This document shows, one piece after another, positions 59,724 through 64,000 of a stretch of 64,000 bases of DNA. The stretch is from positions 4,565,501 through 4,629,500 of the forward strand of contig NZ_BNJI01000001.1 in NCBI RefSeq assembly GCF_016587415.1. The letters are read 5' to 3'. Position numbers and translations under genes: made by a program. The DNA comes from Ktedonobacter sp. SOSP1-85. GTDB taxonomy: Bacteria > Chloroflexota > Ktedonobacteria > Ktedonobacterales > Ktedonobacteraceae. The notes under the pieces are model-generated. The model searched no databases. It worked only from the letters and a program-made list of their open reading frames with translations, and was not told the origin of the DNA. Each line of letters begins with the position of its first letter. The stretch's first letter is position 1.

Positions 59724-61499
59724 TTAGACTTTTTTCTGGTTAAGTAGGCGGTGGCTAACGAGCCACCAGGTCAATCCGCCAACGATAAGTAAGATACCTA
59801 AGGCAATGAACCAGTAGATAAAAACGGGTTGTGTCTCCGTTTGCCTGGGCGTATTGGTTGCGACTACCTGGGTGTGTATGACGCTATCCGTTAAGGCATC
59901 ATTGGTCGTTGGCAGTTGGACCGCTGGATTTCGGCGTGGTGTCCCACTGGGTTGGTATGCAGCATAGGAATTATCAAACGTCTGGGCCTTGTCCGTGATG
60001 GTGAGCGTTTTGCTGATCTTGCGCGTTCCCGATGTGTTGCTGGCTGTTAGGGTTAGCGTGTAGGTGCCAGCGTGCGTATATGCATGAGAAACGGTATTCC
60101 CTGTGGCCCTGGCTCCATCACCGAAGTCCCAGGCGTATTGTATAGGCTCGTTCTTTCCCGTGGGATCATAGCCTTGTGCACTCAAGCTGATTGGTTGCTG
60201 GGTGACGGTTTTGCCTATATCAGCTATATCGGCAATAGGCCCTGGGAGAAGAGTGCTCTTGCTCGTCTCGCCGGCGATATCGGGCTGGTGAAGCATCCAG
60301 GTTGTTATCATGCCTGGCAGCGCCAGGGCCAGCGTCAGGGCATTAGATTTCTTTGATCCTCCCTGCGCAAAGGTATTCATGAGTTGAATGGTATCGTCAC
60401 GCTGGTCGTAAGGATAGGACCACGCGGGTGGATGGTTGTCATAATATGTTGCGTTCCCGACGATGGTCGCGCAGGGAAGCCCCGCCAGGGTAAATGGCAC
60501 CTGGTCGCTTGATCCCAGGGTGTCATCCTCAATCTTGACCAGGCTTAGCTGCTCAGGTGTAAAGATGGGTTGTGCTACCTCCTGCAAGCCATCGTGATAG
60601 GTGAGTCCTTTATAGCCCATGGTTTGAAACTGTTGGAAGACCGCGGACAGCGCTTGCCCCAGCAAGTTACGAAAGCGCTGGATATGCTGGCGTTGCTCGC
60701 TCGAAAGGGCTTCTTGATGAGGGTAGAGCTCATTTGATTGAAGCGGCGAGACATCGATTGTAAGCGGAAGCTGCGGATTGGCGAGCTGTCCCAGGTAGCG
60801 CAGAGGGTAGGCGATCCCGTTTTGTTCTTCATTAAACATGGCGACTATATTCTTCATGTCGCCATTGGCGAGCTCGTTTGCATACTGAAATGAGCCATAT
60901 AAGCCCTGCTCCTCAGCATCGAAGAGCACGAAACGCAATGTGCGTGCTGGATAGACCTGGTTGGCGCGCCAGAACTGGCCCAGGGCCCTGGCGATACCTA
61001 ACTCAATGGCACAGCCGCTGGCGTCATCATAGGCTGATTGGGTTGAGATGGCTTCTCCATCATAATGACAGCCAATGACGACGATCTGTTCGGGATGCAG
61101 CGCCCCTGGAACGCTCTTCTCGATGTTGTATGCGGGCGAGGTCGCGCCTCGCCCGGACCAGCCCTTGATAGAGAATGCATCTCGCGTTTCTAATGAGGCA
61201 AACCCCTGCAAATTGCGAGTCATCTCCTGCATCCAGTAGTTAGCAAAGCCTGTGTGACCATTCTGTCCAGCCGCCTGAGGGTTATCGTATCCGGCCTCGC
61301 GGTGCTGAAAGCGGGTCGCCATAGTGGCGAGCTGCGTATAGATATAATCCGGCTCGACTGTAGGGAAGTTGCTCGTTATCTGGACCTGGTGTGCCTGCCT
61401 ATGTGACTGCACGCTGGACCCGGCCAGTACGACTGAAGACCCGAGTAACTGTATACACAGACAGAGCAGTAACGCAAGTGATAGTGAGTGCCTGGACAT
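59724..61499 (-). CDS. Secreted M28-family aminopeptidase with PKD domain and membrane anchor
   Basis: 591 residues from ATG 61499 (AAGGAG 9 bp upstream). A signal peptide covers about 1-28. The zinc-peptidase domain shows GCHYDGEAISTQSAYDDASG (His, Asp), DAEEQGLYGS (catalytic Glu pair) and MFNEEQNGIAY, with a late His in YYDNHPPAW. After it come a PKD domain (about 450-530: YAWDFGDGARATGNTVSHAYTHAGTYTLTLTAS) and a C-terminal hydrophobic helix (YWFIALGILLIVGGLTWWLV) followed by basic residues. It is thus tethered outside the cell and probably trims peptides. Confidence 0.88.
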   Translation of the reverse strand: MSRHSLSLALLLCLCIQLLGSSVVLAGSSVQSHRQAHQVQITSNFPTVEPDYIYTQLATMATRFQHREAGYDNPQAAGQNGHTGFANYWMQEMTRNLQGFASLETRDAFSIKGWSGRGATSPAYNIEKSVPGALHPEQIVVIGCHYDGEAISTQSAYDDASGCAIELGIARALGQFWRANQVYPARTLRFVLFDAEEQGLYGSFQYANELANGDMKNIVAMFNEEQNGIAYPLRYLGQLANPQLPLTIDVSPLQSNELYPHQEALSSEQRQHIQRFRNLLGQALSAVFQQFQTMGYKGLTYHDGLQEVAQPIFTPEQLSLVKIEDDTLGSSDQVPFTLAGLPCATIVGNATYYDNHPPAWSYPYDQRDDTIQLMNTFAQGGSKKSNALTLALALPGMITTWMLHQPDIAGETSKSTLLPGPIADIADIGKTVTQQPISLSAQGYDPTGKNEPIQYAWDFGDGARATGNTVSHAYTHAGTYTLTLTASNTSGTRKISKTLTITDKAQTFDNSYAAYQPSGTPRRNPAVQLPTTNDALTDSVIHTQVVATNTPRQTETQPVFIYWFIALGILLIVGGLTWWLVSHRLLNQKKV

Positions 61500-61891
61500 G
61501 ATGAAATGCTCCTTGTTGTCGCTCTTCAGGCAGGCATTAGTGTACCTCGCTGTCTGTCTGGGAAGAAGCAAGCATGCATATCTCTATACATCGAGGTGAG
61601 CGGCCTGAAATTAATATGCTCGCCTGGCGCAAATCTCTAATAAAACTATGCAGATTCGCGGCTCAATATCACATATGCGTTATCTTAATGCCTTAGCTAT
61701 CTTCTTGTTATTGCATCCTGAGCCTGACTTACGTATTGTAGGGCCCTGGTGAAGAAAGTGAGAAGAGTTGCTAGAAAAGTAGCCTATTCTACTTATTTTT
61801 TGCTGGCAAAACAAGACATCATGCTACACTGTGATCCATAAATGCAAATATAGCGCGTATTTGTCTCGTAGACAGGTTAATTGGGAGGCCT
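61500..61891. other. Divergent intergenic region before WD40 gene
   Basis: About 390 bp of AT-rich sequence between divergent genes. A weak TTGCTG/TACACT pair (19 bp apart) near 61800-61830 could serve the WD40 gene. No gene seen. Confidence 0.35.
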
Positions 61892-63409
61892 ATGCGTACA
61901 CTTGAAGTGCTTATTGAGAAGGACGCCTTTAGTGTGCCTCAGCCGCTAGAGGTGGTAGCGGATACGCCGGTGTCGGCCCTGGTCCCCACGCTCGTGGATG
62001 AATTTCACCTGCCCCAGACGGATCTCTTCGGCCAGAGGTTGAACTATCGGCTTCGCCCTACTCCAGGTGGCGACGTGTTGCCAGAGAATATCACTCTGGC
62101 CAGGGCAGGTATTACCACCGGGACACGCCTGATGCTTGAGGCCTCGGTCGCTGGTGAGGGAGACCTGCTGTTTGTGCCTTTAATGGGCGCGTCTCAAAGT
62201 GCCGCATCTCCTGGTAATTCCTTGCATAGTTCGCAGACAATGGATGATGAGACAGGGTTCTCGCCCTTGCGAGAGCCTTCTTTACCAAAAAAAAGGAAAA
62301 AGCAGAGCCGGCGGGCATTTCTAGTGCTGGGTGGTCTTGCCCTGGCTGGCGGAGGTGTGGCCTATGCCGGTGTTCATGGTTGGCTACCTGGCCCCTTGCA
62401 TCCAGCTATGCAGCCGCAAGGCCAAATGCCCGGGAAAAGCAAGAATGCCACCCCTCCTCCTACATCAGCGAAGCCGCAAGTCCCCAATAGTGCCAAGACA
62501 ATCACTGTCTTTGCCCACCACCAGGGGCAGATACAGAGTGTTCGCTGGTCCCCTGATGGGCAGATGATCGCCAGTGGGGGCAATGATGCACGCGTGTATC
62601 TCTGGCAGCCTAATGGAACCATCAAGCAGAACTTTCAGTTGCCAGCACCTGTCTCAGCTCTGGCCTGGGCGCCAGATGGGCAGCGGCTGGCGGTGGGCGC
62701 GAATACGCAGGTAAATTTCTTTAATACGGGACAGAAGACCATGCTGGGGCGTCCCGTACGCGCCCATATCGGACGTGTGACGAGCCTGGCCTGGGCTGGA
62801 CAGGGTGGGCAACAGGTTGTCTCGGGAGGGCTGGATCATCGGGCCATTGTCTGGGACAGCACAACCTATCGCCCTCTCCACGTGTTTCAGCGTCATACGA
62901 CTGCGATAGAATCCGTCTCCTGGAACGCGGCTGGAGATGTAGTTGCCTCCTCTTCGCTGGGGGGCGTCATACGCGTCTGGCGGGCCGCGACCGCCAAGGA
63001 GACACACGGACTCTTTATGGATGTGGCCCCCACCATGCGCGCCGTTGCCTTTGAGCCGGGAGGGATGCGCCTGGCCTCTGCGGGCAGCGATGGAGTGTTG
63101 CGTATTTGGAATGGGGAGGTCTGTCAGCAACCGGGGCAGGGACGTTTTGGCCCACAGTGCATGGATGCGCCGATGCGCCTACCTGTTACCAAAGCTGCGT
63201 TGCTAAGCCTGGCCTGGTCACCGGATGGACGCTTTATCGTGGTAGGGAGCCAGGACGGTACCCTGGCATTCTTCTATCCCGAGAAAAGCCAGAAGCCTCT
63301 ATTTGTCATGCATCAGGGGACTCCTGTGACGAGTGTTGCCTGGAGCCATGATGGGAAGCATGTCGTTACGGCGACCGGTCAGAACGCGACCGTCTGGGAG
63401 TTGCTATAG
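61892..63409 (+). CDS. Ubiquitin-like (YukD/EsaB-type) domain, membrane segment and WD40 repeat protein
   Basis: 505 residues. The N-terminal 85 residues look like the ubiquitin-fold of YukD/EsaB proteins of type VII-like secretion (TLEVLIEKDAFSVPQPLEVVADTPVSALVPTLVDEF, TGTRLMLEAS). A linker ends KKRKKQSRRAFLVLGG and leads into a hydrophobic helix (about 145-170). Then a Pro-rich stretch and six to seven WD40 blades follow (for example VRWSPDGQMIASGGNDARVYLWQPNG). The RR before the helix could also act as a Tat signal. The Ubl would be cytoplasmic and the propeller outside. Function unknown. Confidence 0.7.
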   Translation: MRTLEVLIEKDAFSVPQPLEVVADTPVSALVPTLVDEFHLPQTDLFGQRLNYRLRPTPGGDVLPENITLARAGITTGTRLMLEASVAGEGDLLFVPLMGASQSAASPGNSLHSSQTMDDETGFSPLREPSLPKKRKKQSRRAFLVLGGLALAGGGVAYAGVHGWLPGPLHPAMQPQGQMPGKSKNATPPPTSAKPQVPNSAKTITVFAHHQGQIQSVRWSPDGQMIASGGNDARVYLWQPNGTIKQNFQLPAPVSALAWAPDGQRLAVGANTQVNFFNTGQKTMLGRPVRAHIGRVTSLAWAGQGGQQVVSGGLDHRAIVWDSTTYRPLHVFQRHTTAIESVSWNAAGDVVASSSLGGVIRVWRAATAKETHGLFMDVAPTMRAVAFEPGGMRLASAGSDGVLRIWNGEVCQQPGQGRFGPQCMDAPMRLPVTKAALLSLAWSPDGRFIVVGSQDGTLAFFYPEKSQKPLFVMHQGTPVTSVAWSHDGKHVVTATGQNATVWELL

Positions 63410-63410
63410 A

Positions 63411-63479
63411 CGACGCTGCTGAAGCACGCGTCTACATATGACATTTCATGATATGTAGACGCGTGCTTCAGCAGCGTCG
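63411..63479. terminator. 29-bp perfect-arm hairpin between convergent genes
   Basis: Arms 63411-63439 and 63451-63479 pair perfectly around an 11-nt loop. It separates the WD40 gene from the polyprenyl synthase gene. Confidence 0.8.
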
Positions 63480-63489
63480 GGCCGCCACA

Positions 63490-64000
63490 CTACTGCGCGG
63501 CTGCGGCCACGAAGTCGATCAAGACACGCATGTCTTCCATCGCTCGTGTCGAGACCTCGGCTTGTTGTGCGGGGACGCTGGCCAGGGCCTCGCGTGCTCG
63601 CTCACTCTGTTGAGCCAGAAACTGGCGGCAATAGTCACGCGTTCCTGTGCGCTCCAGAATGGCCAGCACTTCGTCGACCTGCTCCTTCTCCAGCGGCTCC
63701 GCCTGCTGGTAGATACGCGTCAGCGCGGCTTGTTCTTCGGGCGTGGCCTGTTCACGTGCATGGAGGATGGGGAGACTCTGCTTGCGGCGGTAGATGTCGC
63801 CCGCTTCGGTCTTGCCCAGCTCTTCTCTGCTGGCCCAGACGCCCAGGAGATCGTCGCGCACCTGAAAGGCGATGCCAATGGCCTCGCCAAAGCTGCGCAG
63901 GCGTGTGATCGCCTCTTCGTTGCGTGTGCTCAGTCTCGCGCCCATCTCCGCCGAGCAAGCCATCAATTCAGCCGTCTTGCGGCGAATCATGTCGATATAC
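63490..64000 (-). CDS. Polyprenyl diphosphate synthase, C-terminal part (truncated by window edge)
   Basis: The frame is open past 64000, so only the last 169 or so residues are present. GIAFQVRDDLLGVWASREELGKTEAGDI is the second aspartate-rich motif and KQSLPILHA the conserved tail of trans-polyprenyl synthases. These extend DMAPP or GPP with isopentenyl diphosphate, using the MEP products made by dxs, dxr and ispG. Chain length cannot be judged without the first DDxxD region. The last codons before the edge (YIDMIRRKTAELMA) match the family. Confidence 0.92.
   Translation of the reverse strand, partial: YIDMIRRKTAELMACSAEMGARLSTRNEEAITRLRSFGEAIGIAFQVRDDLLGVWASREELGKTEAGDIYRRKQSLPILHAREQATPEEQAALTRIYQQAEPLEKEQVDEVLAILERTGTRDYCRQFLAQQSERAREALASVPAQQAEVSTRAMEDMRVLIDFVAAAAQ

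Overview
The window is about 64 kb of chromosome with no recognisable prophage, insertion sequence or CRISPR array. Several things suggest a Chloroflexota bacterium of the Ktedonobacteria type: moderate-to-high GC, frequent TTG and GTG starts, short EF-Ts, a fused shikimate kinase/3-dehydroquinate synthase, a non-mevalonate (MEP) isoprenoid route, an efp-accB-xseAB neighbourhood without accC, and sugar-rich secreted proteins. The assignment is an inference from content and was not tested by alignment.

Left third (1-26.6 kb): mostly housekeeping. A partial glutamate dehydrogenase and an acidic orphan lead to dxs, an ABC ATPase with a Crp/Fnr regulator, and a LuxR-type response regulator. Then comes a long translation/envelope/isoprenoid block on the + strand: rpsB, tsf, pyrH, frr, uppS, cdsA, dxr, rseP-like protease, ispG. 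A tRNA-Val(GAC) follows on the minus strand. Next are a secreted CHAP-domain protein, a GT-C-like membrane protein, aroKB, aroQ, efp, a biotin-carrier-like protein without the biotinyl lysine, xseA, xseB and a DUF212 protein.

Middle (26.6-40 kb): a 1.3-kb gene-free stretch contains a candidate large structured RNA of about 450 nt (27213-27666). After it come a frameshifted OmpR-type regulator and a surface-sugar cassette (initiating sugar transferase, aminotransferase, dehydrogenase, acetyltransferase). Catabolic and stress genes follow: metallo-beta-lactamase fold, P5C dehydrogenase, Nudix, thioredoxin-NHL, nitrilase, YqeY.

Right third (40-64 kb): two MFS transporters, a Lon-substrate-domain protein, an EF-G paralogue, an SHMT-like enzyme, MarR, an AAC(6')-like/APH-like pair, ligA, a secreted phospholipase-D-like lipoprotein, a membrane pyrophosphatase next to a frameshifted CBS-type soluble pyrophosphatase, a secreted M28 peptidase, a ubiquitin-like/WD40 membrane protein, and a truncated polyprenyl diphosphate synthase at the edge.

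Two features run through the whole window. First, 14 or more very long, near-perfect inverted repeats (18-35 bp arms) sit between genes, at nearly every convergent junction. A subset carries a conserved 19-nt flanking motif, like a REP family. Second, two genes are broken by a single missing base in a six-base G/C run, which could be a homopolymer artefact or -1 frameshifting.
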